Shown here: piece after piece, positions 41,300 through 53,379 of the stretch | Numbering within the stretch: the stretch's first letter is position 1 | Layout: the number at the start of each line of letters is the position of its first letter | From: Acridotheres tristis | Lineage: Eukaryota > Chordata > Aves > Passeriformes > Sturnidae | Length of the DNA stretch: 64,000 nt | Direction: 5' to 3' | Assembly: GCA_037013685.1 (NCBI GenBank) | Contig: CM072895.1 | Coordinates: 16,143,963-16,207,962 of the forward strand | Translations under genes and position numbers: made by a program | The notes under the pieces: model-generated | Databases searched by the model: none | Told to the model about the DNA's origin: nothing | What the model saw: the letters and a program-made list of their open reading frames with translations, nothing else

Positions 41300-42400
41300 A
41301 GTAATGAAGAGGTTAAATCTGATTGTAATTAGATTTCGGTATGCATGGTCATGTGGCTAATAGTAAATTTTCCTTGATTAACTGATCCTGTTTGTTAAGA
41401 GCTCCTATTAACATTAGCACACTCTATGTCGGCTGTGGAGACACACCATGGACCAGTGCAAGATTAATGAAAGCAGGTACGCATGCTGATTAGAATGTGG
41501 CAGTTTAATAAACTCTTCTAACATTAAATTATTTAATGCATTCATGCTCATGTAGGCTATTCAGTGGTCAGCTTGACCACCTATGTGTTAATATTGGGAA
41601 TTGAAATGCAGAGGATGGAAGAAATATAGCAGTGGATGAGGTAATTAGCTCTCATGTCTGATAAATGGGGCAATACCTATGTGTATACATGTTTTAGCAC
41701 ATCACAAATGGTGCTTTCATTAACTGGAATCTCTTGCTGAAAATTTCCTGAACGTTTAGTATGATTTTGATCCCATAAACAATTCAGCTAACTACTATAG
41801 CCAGAGTCTGTTTAATATTTGAAGCAAATCTATAGCGAGCTATAGTGATAAAACACATTGTTAAAATATAACACAAAAATTATCGCTGAAGCTTTGAAGT
41901 CATTTCGATGTTCTTCCAGTGTGCTGCTTTGAAACAAAGATAATATTTAATAAACATTAGCTGAAAAGTTACACGCTGTGGGCTGACTCATGTTTTATCT
42001 CGTCTATTCCTCTCCCAAGTGTCACTAACAAGCGCCTGTAACCTTTGCAGAAAAATTATTGACAAAGATTTCAAGCCAAACAGTTGCTCTTCCAAGCAGT
42101 ACCAGCATCATCTAAGTGTGTATTTGATTTACATTCCATCTTCTTATGGGGCAACACAAGTCCCATGTCATATACTGTATCAATTCATATTCAAAGCAAC
42201 AGAAAGCAAAGGCAAGGTTTTGATGTAAGGTGCAGGTCACATCATGTGTTGCATTTTGCCGTCAGTGACATCCAAAACACATCAGTAGGAGAACTGAGGA
42301 CTGGCCTGGGAGTCCTTCTGCCCAACTCCTTTCGCTGGCATTTCAATCTCTTTTCAGATCATTTAGCAAATCTAAATAAATGACAGAAATGGCTGATGGG
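41300..42400. promoter_or_regulatory. Candidate conserved non-coding block
   Basis: No repeat and no coding frame explains this stretch. It holds several transcription-factor-like motifs spaced along apparently unique sequence: TGTAATTAGAT near 41325, an AAATTATTTAATGCAT homeodomain/POU-like patch near 41527-41541, TTGAAACAAAGAT (a SOX/TCF-like ACAAAG) near 41929, and CCTTTGCAG near 42042. The texture resembles known developmental enhancers, but conservation cannot be seen in one sequence. Confidence 0.3.
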
Positions 42401-42589
42401 CTTCAATTCAACACTATGCCCAGCTTCAAAATCCTTAACAAAATATAACCTTGCTAAAGCACTTTGGTGAATGAGCACTTTACTTATTGACTGTGGTCTC
42501 TGTCCATTCATTTACAGTAAGCCACTCATTCCAAATAGCTTTTCTAACATTTTAAAGATTAGAATGTTATAAAATGAATAGCTTTAGTA

Positions 42590-42670
42590 CTGATCAGCCA
42601 CGTAAGTGCATATTACTAGAATTTAATTAGCCAAGCTATTACGTCATTCCCAATAGTACAATGTGACAAC
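42590..42670. promoter_or_regulatory. Candidate regulatory site with CRE-like motif
   Basis: TTACGTCA at 42639-42646 fits the CREB/ATF response-element half-palindrome and retains a CpG. It lies close to TTTAATTAG (about 42622-42630). An isolated match of this size has weak support. Confidence 0.25.
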
Positions 42671-45600
42671 ATTGATGAAAAAACCCCATCACTCCAGGCC
42701 TAGGAATCTTTCCTAAACATAGGACTACTCGACAGGATTGGGGTGGAAACTGCGCCTTTCCTGATAAATTTTGGGTTCTATCACTGCAAAAGATTTTTTA
42801 AAATCAGTGCATTGAAGGTATAGCTGAGACATAGAGACATCCACAAAATGTAGGCAGCACTTAAAGTCAAAAAAGTAGAGCATTGTTAGCCTGCTTATCC
42901 TTACTTAAGTCATCTGGAACATTCATGACATAGCTGTAAAAGAAGAAAGGAAAGAAAAGAAAAAAGCAAACAAAAAATTCCAAACCAAACTAAACAAAGA
43001 AAAAAAAAAGACAAGACATCAGAAAATAAATTGATCTAAAAGAATGTTTTTGCTGAATCCTGCTTGAAAGCATGATGGAGGCATGTAAGCAATGAGCAGA
43101 AAGCAAGCCTGAATTTGTGCGAGGTCAGAGAAGTCTAGAGACTGTCCTGGCAATGCTGCTACATGGAGTTTGGTGATAAGAACAGAGGAACTGTTTCTGG
43201 CTGGCTGATGTTTCCTATGTGCAAGCACAACAGGATTTTATCAACAAAAAAGATTACTTCACAGAATTACCCATCTCAATTTCTTCCCTAATTGGAGCTA
43301 TCAGATGATCCTATGTTTCTATCTGTCTTCTTGGATCAACTAGAGTGGCACCATTTTTTATCTGCAACTACTTAAAAATTATAGTAATAATAAAATAAGT
43401 AACAATATGTCTCACTCTTTGTTCTAAGGGAACAGATTTCATTAGCTTCCTTCCCTCACCTTGCAATGCAATATTTAATTTAAAAATCTGCCTTTTCTGA
43501 CTTGGATCGCAGGCGGTCAAACTGGATTTCATCTGGTTTCACCGCATGTCCCATGCTGTTCCTCTGGGCGGTGTCTGCTCCTTGAGACTAGTGCTCTGCT
43601 GCATGCCAAATTGTACTCGGTGTGCCTTGGAAAGACTGCTAATCATCAGGGAGAGGCAAGAAGACTGGCAGTAAAAGAAGAGCATATAGATCCATTCTAA
43701 ATCAGGCACAGGAAATAAATTACTTGAGGGGACAGGATCAAGGAGAAAAGCACCAATAAAAGTAAAGAATAGTAAAGCAGTATTGGAAGAGATGAAGATA
43801 ATGTGAAAGCAACATAAGGAAAATGAGATGGAGGCAAAGTCATAAAAGAAGGATTCACATGCTTGCAAGCTTTGACTTAATCCCTAGCAGTAGCTCTTGA
43901 GCACTTGTTGGAATATATGATTATATGACGTGGTAGAGAGGAATTCCAAGACAGGGGAAGATGTCATTTCAATTAAAGGGAACCTTCCTAAAAATCCTTT
44001 CAGAGTCTGTGTGAGCATTAAGCAAGATCTGTGGGTGCTGGTAGATCATGGAGCCCCATGTCTTTGAGGCTGTGTGCCACATGATGCACAGATGAGCATC
44101 CTGATCACCTGGCCTGTTTTGACAGATCTCGAGATAAGGATAGATGATTCTTATACATGGCAGGATTAACAGGAGGCATTGTCAGCTGAACTGCCTACAT
44201 CTTCCTAAGCGGCTTCCTTTAGCTTGTAAAGGCTTTGACAGTTGGCATTCTCAAATGCAGATTTCTAGAACAGAACTGAAAGGTGTGTGGTATTGTATTC
44301 TCTGACAAGCCTAGGATTCTGAATATCACAAAGACACAAGGACTGTATTGCATTAGGTAATTTTCTGAAGTTGCTGTACTTATTCCTGTGCTTGTCTAAT
44401 CCTCTCTTCTCGCTCCTCTATAATCTCTCCAGGTCCCCCTCCAATGCCCTTCCAATTACAGTTCCATGCTGCCCATCATGTCGTCAGTTGGGAGATACTA
44501 GGTTTGGATTAGCGCTAAATTCCCTTAAGTCCCTCAAAGTCTCCACCTGGGTATGAAGTAAGCCTGAAACTTTAATTATATCTGCCCAGCTGATACAAGT
44601 TTTTTCTTCTCAGCTAGACATTTGTGTTTCAGGAGACCAGACCAGTTAGCATATATCTTCTGAGCATGAACTAGCAACAAATTTAAAAGAAAAGCTCCCT
44701 GAACAAATCAACTAATACTGTATGGTATTTTTAGTCTTGAACTGTGGTGGTTTTCTAAGCAAATGGCATATTTTTCACAAGTAGCTGCTGTACAAACAGC
44801 TCTCAACGTAAGTGATGTTGAAGTCTTCTTACTTCAAATGATCAGGGAAATCAAGCAGATCATGGTTTTGGTGAAGTTGCCAAAATTCTTACAACTACAT
44901 ATGTATTGATTAGCTAAATCTTAGAAAGACACAGGGGCAGTTGAGTGAGTTCAAGCTCTGCTTTCATCCAGAGCACACTTATGGCCACTCCACAGGCACT
45001 GCTGAGGAACACAAGCCAATGAAAATCATGTTCCATTTCCAGCATTTCCTCAGTTGTGCTGTGCTCTACTTGCATTATTCCATGAGCTGTTTTGAATCAA
45101 CATAAACTTTGGAAAAATAAGACTCTCTTTTACTATTTCAGAAATAGAATCTCTTTAATTTTCTGTTCTAGTATCAAAAATAGTAAAAGGATTTATTATG
45201 TGTCAGGAAATCTTTACAGCCTAATCTGACTTAATTATCAATATAACTAAAATACTTTTAATAACAATAAAACAGCACAAATCAGTAAAGTCACATACAA
45301 AATCCAAAATATAACTACATTGCAGTGCCTTAACATAACTAAACCAGAGAAATATAGTCCAGTACCTTTGTCTCCAATTTTCTTTAAAACCCACTCAGGA
45401 ATACCAGGATAGAAATTAAATATTGGCTAGTTTTGTCTGATGGTGCCTCTCATCTCTCTTTATGTGAAACTACCTGGGTCAGATGAATAGATAATTTGCC
45501 TACTAATGGCTCATGCCCTTGCTTTATTAATCTGTTTGTCTTTAAGTGTAGGTTTTTCATGTTGAGACCCTAAGGGAAGCCACTTAAACAGAATACTCTT

Positions 45601-46324
45601 TGCTGGCACAAAAGTGGCCATGATGTGGTGGTCACCTTCCCCCCCATTTATCCTGGAGAGAATGCAAGGTTTGGTTAGAAAACACCATCTGTGCAGCTAC
45701 CTGAAAAGTACTCTTACCCTTTCCACCCCACTGCTGCTACCAGGCAAAGGATGGAGGTTCATGGGGATGCTTCTGGTCCAGGGATGGAGGATGACCCTTG
45801 GATTCAACCACGTGGCCTTCAAGCTTGTGCCTGTAGAAGCGTTTATTGGTGCAAAGAGAATATGTAAAGTGCTGCTGCAGACTAAGACCAGTAAGGAAAA
45901 AAATGGCAACCATTTTATCTTGCTTATTCCTTCCTGAGGGATGCTGGCTGCACAGTGAACAGAGTCCAGACTTTCCGCAACAACAGAGCCCAAAAAGAAA
46001 TTTTTGTACCAGAAGGTTTTGAGAAGTTTAGGGCGCTTCAGGGCACTTTACATATTTAGATTTGTAAAGCTATACAGTGCAATGTAGAGGTTTAGGCCAG
46101 ACAGCTACCACTAGCAGTAATGGCTCTAACATCTCTGAATTCCCAGGTGTGATACAGAAAATTACCTCCAACTATCAAATTTAACTGATTTCACTTTTAA
46201 TTTTTAATCTCAATTTTTTCATAGGCTGCTTCATATTTTTTAAGCTATTTCAATACCCAGATGTGCTGTAAGGACTTCTCATGGAATTAATTCAATTGGT
46301 AACTTGACTTTGAAAATACACAGG

Positions 46325-46342
46325 TAGATAGATAGATAGATA
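46325..46342. repeat. Short (GATA)n microsatellite
   Basis: About four and a half GATA units in a row. The tract is short and not associated with a recognisable element. Confidence 0.9.
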
Positions 46343-46769
46343 AACTTATATAATTATATTAAAAACCCACTAGCTTAAAGGAGCAGTGCTGTTGCAAACT
46401 CAAGCAAAGTTAACGAATGCAGGAAAAAAAGTGGCTTGTGGTAGCAATTGAGGCAGGACTTAACACTCATATAATCTTAATTCATTCCCTCAAATTCAGG
46501 ATTTGCAACACGGATTTAAATTATGTGATTATATTAGTAATTTTTCTCCCAGGAAATAATCACTTCAGTCCACAACTGAGGTAGATGGTGCTCAACAAAG
46601 GAACAGGGCGGTTACTCAGTATTTTTGTTATTCTCACTGTTCACAAAGTGGTGCTCCATCTTCCTCAGTTCATACTCACTTCAAAACGTATTTTACAGAA
46701 CAGAGAACTTTCATTTACTTATGGGATAGTCTATTGCACTCCATGGCATAGTATCTGAATAATTCTCAA

Positions 46770-46870
46770 ACATTAATGAATTTATTTTCAGAACAACCCT
46801 TTGGTTCATTTAATTGTAAACCATTTTACAAGTGGGAAGCTGAGGCACAGAGCTAATAAGGTTAAAAATA
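46770..46870 (-). mobile_element. Ancient MIR/L3-like retroposon fragment
   Basis: On the plus strand the order 'tattttcagaacaaccct', 'ccattttacaagtggg', 'aagctgaggcacagag' matches the reverse complement of the old amniote core (TCTGTGCCTCAGTTTCC...TGTAAAATGG...AGGGTTGTTGTGAGG). It is diverged and lacks ends. The family comes from memory of consensus sequences; MIR-type SINE and L3-type LINE share this look. Confidence 0.65.
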
Positions 46871-47321
46871 TCTGTTCATCCTGGGTTCTTCTGAGATGCC
46901 AAACACTGTTTCTCCTTACTATTCAGCATCATGCAACACTGTATTTGTTCAAGTGTACTTCCTATTGACCTATTGTGGTTATGAAGTACTTCACTAAATC
47001 AGAGCATACCTCTGTGGAGTAATGAAAACACACTTCTTCTGGGTCAGCTGACACAAGTGTAATCCTGTTGCCATTGGCAGCAGAGAGGGCTGGGTTTAAA
47101 TTCATGGGAATTACAACAAAAACTCAAGCCATCAAAATGAACTGAGAGGTAATTACATTAAGTTTTCTGGGGCTAAAACAAGAAACCTAATTATACCACT
47201 TGCAAAGCAGCAGTTTAACAACCCATATTTTCATTAAACATAGAACAGCAAACTATGCCCATGTAGACAAGCAGGGAATGACCAATTTACAAAACTACAG
47301 CTTTACACTCTTGTCCTCCAG

Positions 47322-47388
47322 GAGCTGTGGAGGGGCTGGCTGGCTGCTTTCCCTCCAGCTGCTGCTTGAAATGAGCTGCTCCTGCTGG
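47322..47388 (+). other. Exon-like segment with strong splice-site matches
   Basis: The pyrimidine-rich tract ending in TTGTCCTCCAG (AG at 47320-47321) is a good 3' splice site, and CTGG|GTAAGG (GT at 47389-47390) a good 5' splice site, framing 67 bp of unusually GC-rich sequence. Only one of the three frames is open through it (ending EMSCSCW), with a leucine-rich stretch LLSLQLLLEM. It could be a lncRNA or UTR exon, a small coding exon, or a coincidence; I do not recognise the peptide. Confidence 0.25.
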
Positions 47389-47439
47389 GTAAGGCTGAGC
47401 TCAGGCTGGACAGGCCAGGAGCACCCAGCCCACACCACC

Positions 47440-47520
47440 ATGGCCCTGCTGAGCCTCACCTTGCTGACAGCACACCTGGCTCCAGCATTCCATCTCCAGG
47501 AACATTGCACAGGGTACTGA
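47440..47520 (+). CDS. Short Kozak-context ORF with hydrophobic N terminus
   Basis: An ATG in near-ideal context (CCACCATGG, ATG at 47440-47442) opens a 26-codon frame, MALLSLTLLTAHLAPAF and onward, ending in TGA at 47518-47520. The first 17 residues look like a signal peptide. It sits 50 bp after a donor-like site in the same GC-rich islet. Without transcripts or conservation it may be chance; a continuing spliced exon cannot be shown because only a weak donor lies before the stop. Confidence 0.15.
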   Translation: MALLSLTLLTAHLAPAFHLQEHCTGY

Positions 47521-47983
47521 CAACTAACACACTTTCTTGGACATCCTTTCTTTCCTATGAGAAATATGGGGGTTTCACTTTTACTGCAGACCTCAGTTAA
47601 TCTGATTGTTTTATAAAAGATTTCTCCATCTGGACAGACGTAAGATTAGGATCTAGTTCTCCAGGACAACTATCAATTGCCAGCCTTCTTCACTGATTTG
47701 CATTTTTTGTCCTTGTATTTACTGTTCTTCACCCCAGACTCACCATTCCAGCCTTTTCCTACCATTTTCTCCCAGTTTCTATACACAGTTTACCAAATTA
47801 CATTTCCTACCGTCTTCATATTGAAATAAAGTGAGGTCTAAGAATACAAAAGAAGGTCACTGAGAGAACCAGAAGGTTAATTATCACTCTAAGTTTTGGT
47901 GTTTAAATGACTAAGTGTGTCAGCACATTTTGGTGCTGGCAGCATCACTAGAGGAAAAGTCTGATCTGCTTCGGCAGCTCTGG

Positions 47984-48289
47984 GGAAGGAAGGAAGGAAG
48001 GAAGGAAGGAAGGAAGGAAGGAAGGAAGGAAGGAAGGAAGGAAGGAAGGAAGGAAGGAAGGAAGGAAGGAAGGAAGGAAGGAAGGAAGGAAGGAAGGAAG
48101 GAAGGAAGGAAGGAAGGAAGGAAGGAAGGAAGGAAGGAAGGAAGGAAGGAAGGAAGGAAGGAAGGAAGGAAGGAAGGAAGGAAGGAAGGAAGGAAGGAAG
48201 GAAGGAAGGAAGGAAGGAAGGAAGGAAGGAAGGAAGGAAGGAAGGAAGGAAGGAAGGAAGGAAGGAAGGAAGGAAGGAAGGAAGGAAGG
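47984..48289. repeat. (GGAA)~76 tetranucleotide microsatellite
   Basis: About 306 bp of uninterrupted GGAA units lie here. The repeat is stop-free on both strands (EGRK and LPSF repeats), so it produces artefactual open frames of 140-170 codons. GGAA is the core of ETS-family binding sites; long GGAA arrays in other vertebrates can act as binding platforms for ETS proteins. The degenerate end (gggaggga) marks the 3' edge. Confidence 0.99.
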
Positions 48290-48299
48290 GAGGGATATT

Positions 48300-50824
48300 G
48301 GTGCACTCTAAGGGTGCAACCCCCACACTCAGTGATGCAATCCAGAAGGGAGGGATTAAATCTTGCCAGAGAAAAAAGAAATTTAAAAATCCACAAAATT
48401 GACAAATTTAGCTGCTGAACTCTAACAACTCTCCCTGGAGCAAATAAGCAAAAAGTGACTGAATTTTTAATAGCAGCTGATTAGTTAACTAAACTTTCAC
48501 ACTTCCTTCCTGACAATAGTGAAAGCTGTGCCCTGACATGCTTATCACTGCTGCCAAATGATGAGTCCTTGCTCTTGTATGGGAGCTCCAGTGATTCTCA
48601 GTTACACAATAACTTAAAGTAATGAATACAGACAAAGCACTGTGTTTCCCCAATTTTATTCTTTTGAACAGCAGAAAAACGTCACCAAAATTCTAAAATA
48701 AAATGGAATTTTTCAATCTAAATATTTCCGCTTGCATCTAAAAGGGGTCTCCTAATGGCTTCTAGCTGTCTAAGTTGTGGCTAAGACAGTAAGTGTGCCA
48801 AGTGTGTGTTTCTGGCAAATAGATGGATGGCAGACAAAGATATATGTTTTACACCCTTATGAGCCATCTGGCCAGAGAAGAAACTTGAATATTGTCTCCC
48901 ACTACAAGTATTCTCTTGTCATCAGTCCACTAAGGGGGATGATGCTGTGGGAGAACACCTGTCTACACCAATTTCTTGTTCTCCTCAATCCATTATATAT
49001 ATCCCTGGGAAAAAGGTTCTGAATTTCATACCACAGCACCTCCAAGTAATTATTTCACTCTAAAATTATTAAAAGTATTTTGTGGAGTTTTTTTTTTTAA
49101 TTTTTCTGTTTTAAAGAAGGCAATATATTTTAATAATTATTTGTTGAAATTTTCTATTAAACCCTCTATAAATTTAAGAAAATATTTTAAAAGAGTTTTT
49201 TTTAATATTGAAAATCACATTCTTTAACAAAAAAGTTCACTCTTAGTCATTCAACACATGACATGTCAAAACACAAGAATGAGCGTGCAGTGTTAAGGCT
49301 AAAAGGGGGCAGCTCTCACTGTGACAGATTAGTTTCAGCAACATCAAGAGCCACAACAGAAAAGCTTCTTGCATCAACTTGCATGAGTCTTATACTTAGC
49401 TTACCAACCTTACAGCTCAGGAATTGCTTCTTCTGCGGTCTGTACAAAACCAAATAGAATCAGGGATCATGCCCTCATGAAGTATCTGGACTGTATAATA
49501 GCAATAATTATAGAGCAGTATTATTAACAATCAGGCTACATTTTTCACTGTGACAGATTCAGTGCACTATGGAATCCAACTTTTAATTGAAAAATAGTCA
49601 AACTATAGCATTGCTGCTTGCAAAGATAAACTTTTCATTTGTACATGGATGCAGTCTTGTCTCAGTCTAACGCAGCAGCTTTGAGGAAGATTGCCCTCAT
49701 CTGTCTCAACTGTTTGCTATTTGCTAAACATAACGCCTCAAATCTCCCTGAGACCAGAGAGCAAACTTGAGAGAATCTCAGCCTATGTTTTACTTAGCAT
49801 GGAATAACTGCTTCCTTCAAGCATGATTTGAAACAGCCCAGAAGGATTCTCTTTGGATCCCAGAAACTAACGTGCCAAAAATCAGTGTTGGGAAACTGGG
49901 TGCATACTCTGAAGCGTTAGATGAAATTAAAAGCAATTTATATTTAAAAGACTGATGTATCATATACAAGGTTTATTTATATAGAAAATAGTCGCTACAA
50001 CACATTGTTCTATGCTGTGCTTTAAAAAGCCCAAATTCAGATATCACTATCTCTGATTTGCATAGGCATTAGCACATGATGTGCCCCTCTACATGCCCCA
50101 GGATACAGCTAGACTGATGCTGAGACAGTGGATGTCTTATTACTTTCTAGGTAAAAACACCACCTTCAAATCTAGCTCTTAGTTAGAGGCCAATCAACAA
50201 ATTGCAACTCATAAACTGGGATCTGATTTTGCAAAAGGGAACCATATGTGAAAAACAACTGCTAAAGTTGCATAATGTGATTGTTGGGAACAGTCAAATC
50301 TGTATTAAGAGACACATCAATCTAGAAAATTTATCACAGTAAGACAAATTCAGACACAAAAATGTAATATATTAACTGAGTTAAATTACAAGGATATGTT
50401 TGAAATTTTTACTTAATTTCTTCTCTTTAAGATGGAGGATTGCAGCTAACAAAGATTCAATATTTGTGTACAATTAAAAATATTGCCAACTACAGTCAAG
50501 GGCTGTTGGAATGTCCTCACAGACAGACCTCCATAAAGCTTTCTCCCTGCAATGAACGTTAAGTATTTACATATTTGACCCTCTAAAGTTAAGTAAAAGT
50601 GAGACAAATATGGGAAAAAATATTCTGATAGCAAATGTTCATCTTACTTTATTTCTGTGAATTTTTGATGTACACTGAGCACAAACACCTCAAAGAATCA
50701 CCCGAAGTTCTGCTCAGTTAATAACTGAGAATCTCCATGTATTTAAGTGAAATTAAGGCAACTGACAGAGCAATTCTTTTTGCAATAACTTTGATAGTCA
50801 GTAAGTGCTCCTTGTTTTGGTCTG
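48300..50824. other. AT-rich unique DNA, no gene seen
   Basis: No exon or repeat family could be recognised. The 15-mer TCACTGTGACAGATT occurs twice about 230 bp apart (near 49317 and 49546), which is the only oddity noted. Confidence 0.6.
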
Positions 50825-51420
50825 GCTGAGCAAGAGACAATTTTCCCCATAGCAGCCCTCCCAGTGCTGAACTTTGCACTGGTAGACAGAAAGGTGTTGC
50901 TAACATGCCAGTGTTTTTCCTACTGCTGAGCAGGGCTGGCACAGCACCAGAGCTGGCTCTCCAACATTCCCACCTCACCAGCAGGCAGGAGGTGAGCAAG
51001 ATCCTGGGAGCAGACACAGACAAGACAGCTGACCCAAACTGACCACAGGGATATTCCATACCACGTGGAGTCTGCTCAGCCATAAAAGCAATGAAAGCTA
51101 AGAGAGAAAAAGCTGGGGGGACACTCGTTATTATGATACTTCTCTTCCGGAGTAAACACTATGTGTACTGAAGCCTTGTTTCCTGGGAAGTGTCTGGACA
51201 TCACCTGCTGATTGAAAGTAGAGAATAAATCTTTTGTTTTCCTCTGCTTCTGCACATGCCTTTCTTTTGCTTTATTAAACTGCCTTTATCTTGACATGGG
51301 AGGTTTTTTGCCATCTTATTTTCTCCTTTCTTATCTTCCTCCACCCTGTCCTACTGAGGAGGGGCATGATAGAGTGGCTTGGAGAGCAACTGGCATCTAG
51401 CCAAGGTCAACCCACCACAC
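50825..51420 (+). mobile_element. Avian ERVL-type solo LTR
   Basis: The segment order matches the LTR of a common bird endogenous retrovirus of the ERVL class. A 5' part holds 'gctgagcagggctggcaca', then 'gctgacccaaactgacca' and 'gggatattccatacca' (51027-51064), a CATAAAA box near 51081, poly(A)-type signals AATAAA 51224-51229 and ATTAAA 51274-51279, and a U5-like part beginning 'aaactgcctttatcttgac'. The end lies near 'ccaaggtcaacccacca'. No gag, pol or second LTR was found on either side, so this is a solo LTR left by recombination between two LTRs. Boundaries are approximate. It is diverged and incapable of producing virus. Confidence 0.82.
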
Positions 51421-53379
51421 TCCTCCAGATGTCATCCTGGAGAAAGCAGTGCACATCTATCTCGCATATTTGTCTCTGGGACAGGTGGCAATAAATTTCT
51501 ACTTCTCTGCTTTAATTTTGATAGTCAGACAGGCAGACAGGCATTCATTTCACAGTGGATTCCTTTTTGTCAGCATTTCAGAATATTAGCTCTTTCACAG
51601 TCTTCCTAAAAGTGAGTCTTAGTTCAAATTTCATGAACACCAGCAGTTGGTTCACATAAAGGTCAGTTTCCGAAGTTTCATCATTCTCCCCTGTATTGAT
51701 TCACTTTAGCCATACAGAGAAGATCCAAGCTTACTTCTGCTTCACCACAAAATGTTTTGGATGTTACACAGTGGGGAAATGTAACATGTCTGAACTGATC
51801 AGGATGTGAAAACATGTTAAGGTAACTTATGTGGAAAATTGAACTGATACTGCTTTTACAGCTAAAATCCACTAAAGCACAAGAAAAGAAGAGTGACATT
51901 CCAATGAGACATGAATTCCTACTAATTATCATGAATCAGGGTGGAGGAACTTCAGTTAGCATTTAATACATCATAGCTCTCTTTTCAAGTCCTAGATCTT
52001 CTTGCATGGATGCTAATTTAATATTCAGAATAAAGTAAGATCTTTAATGTTTAAACAAAGCAATTAATATTTACATAGAAAAGTTATGTTTCTAATAATA
52101 GGTCAGTAGTAATACACAATGAAAGTTACTTTTCAGTATTTGATACTGGACTGTAATACTGCTAATGTCACTAAAAATTAATTTTAAAAACACCCGAAGT
52201 AACCTTAACAATAACAGTCTAAATAGATTTACGATGGACTTATAGGTTTACCTAGGATCCAGACATGAGATTTTAAATAATACAGATATTGTCTGCGTGG
52301 AGGCTTTAAGCACAGTTGCACTGCAGCCAGCTTAAAGGATCCAACACTTATAGGAATTTTAGTTTACTTGTGTCACATTATATTGCAATCTCCCATGTTG
52401 ATATCCCTTACACGTTAATTACCAGAGCAGCAGCCAATGTAATCACTCATCAGTGGTGGCTCAGTGCCAAAAATTTTTGCTATGGTTCTTGAATTTCTGC
52501 TCACTGTTATTGAAAAGAATCTTTGCTACTGCTTCAGATAGCTCGGTTATTTTGTAACTCCTACAAAACTTGAGTGCAACTACTACAGAACACTTTGAGG
52601 GCCGACAGACTATCAAAGGGGACTTGCTAGAAGAAGTCAGAAACATCATCAACAAGAAAGAAGAGGGTCACAAAAATAATCCAGATAAACGTTTCAATGT
52701 AAATGGTGAGAGGAAAAATACAATAACAGGGCTGAGAGTGCAGAACAGACATGAATGGGATGACAGCAGAAGAGCTGGAACATGGGGAACATGGGGAGAG
52801 GTTAGTGAAAGAAAGGAACTGGACTTGGGCTGCACTCCCTACAACTGACTTTGGCTACTACTGAAGCCGAGAGAGGAGATTAAACAATGCCTTTAACTAT
52901 GAGGGGCAGTCAATCCTCTGCCAAGCCTAGACAACTTTTACAAGGAATAGAAGATGTTGAGAGTCCCTTAGACACATGAACTGAGTCTCTCTTTCTGCTG
53001 GAAAGATGTAAGTTTTCCTTGAGGAGTGGGAGGAAAAGGAAATGCCTTCTACAACCAGAAAGCAGAAGGAAGGCACAGGATTGTCACCCTGCAAACGGCT
53101 CCCCCAGCTCACTTGGGCATGACGTTGCCAGGAGCCAAACAAGAAAAGCATGGGCTGCAACTACAACACTTCAAAAGCCATTCAATGAAAAATATTACAC
53201 AGGCTCCTATCATGCATGCCTATATTATTGTGAAATTGTACTTCTTTCAGTTGTATACTACCTTAAAGAAATGGGTGATGACTATTTGTTTATATTAAAC
53301 CGGAAAGCAATCTCCTTTACAAACTAAAAATGCCCATGAAAAGTCTGATTCTTTTTCTTATTCAATATAGCACATTAGC
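51421..53379. other. Unique DNA, no gene seen
   Basis: No domain-like coding sequence or repeat family was recognised. A plus-strand frame at about 52570-52848 is charged and low in complexity and lacks an ATG start; I regard it as chance. Confidence 0.55.

Noticed and set aside
45614..45937. 107-codon plus-strand frame overlapping a 98-codon minus-strand frame
   Set aside because: Both strands are open over a moderately GC-rich patch, with no recognisable protein family and no ATG-context or splice support.
47889..48418. Open frames of 145-167 codons with EGRK or LPSF repeats
   Set aside because: They are created by the stop-free (GGAA)n array in all frames; the flanks show no coding signal.
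49314..49562. Repeated 15-mer TCACTGTGACAGATT 230 bp apart
   Set aside because: There are only two copies with unrelated flanks; insufficient to call a duplication or target-site pair.
52570..52848. 92-codon charged frame
   Set aside because: It begins with a non-ATG codon, has low-complexity charged composition and resembles no known domain.
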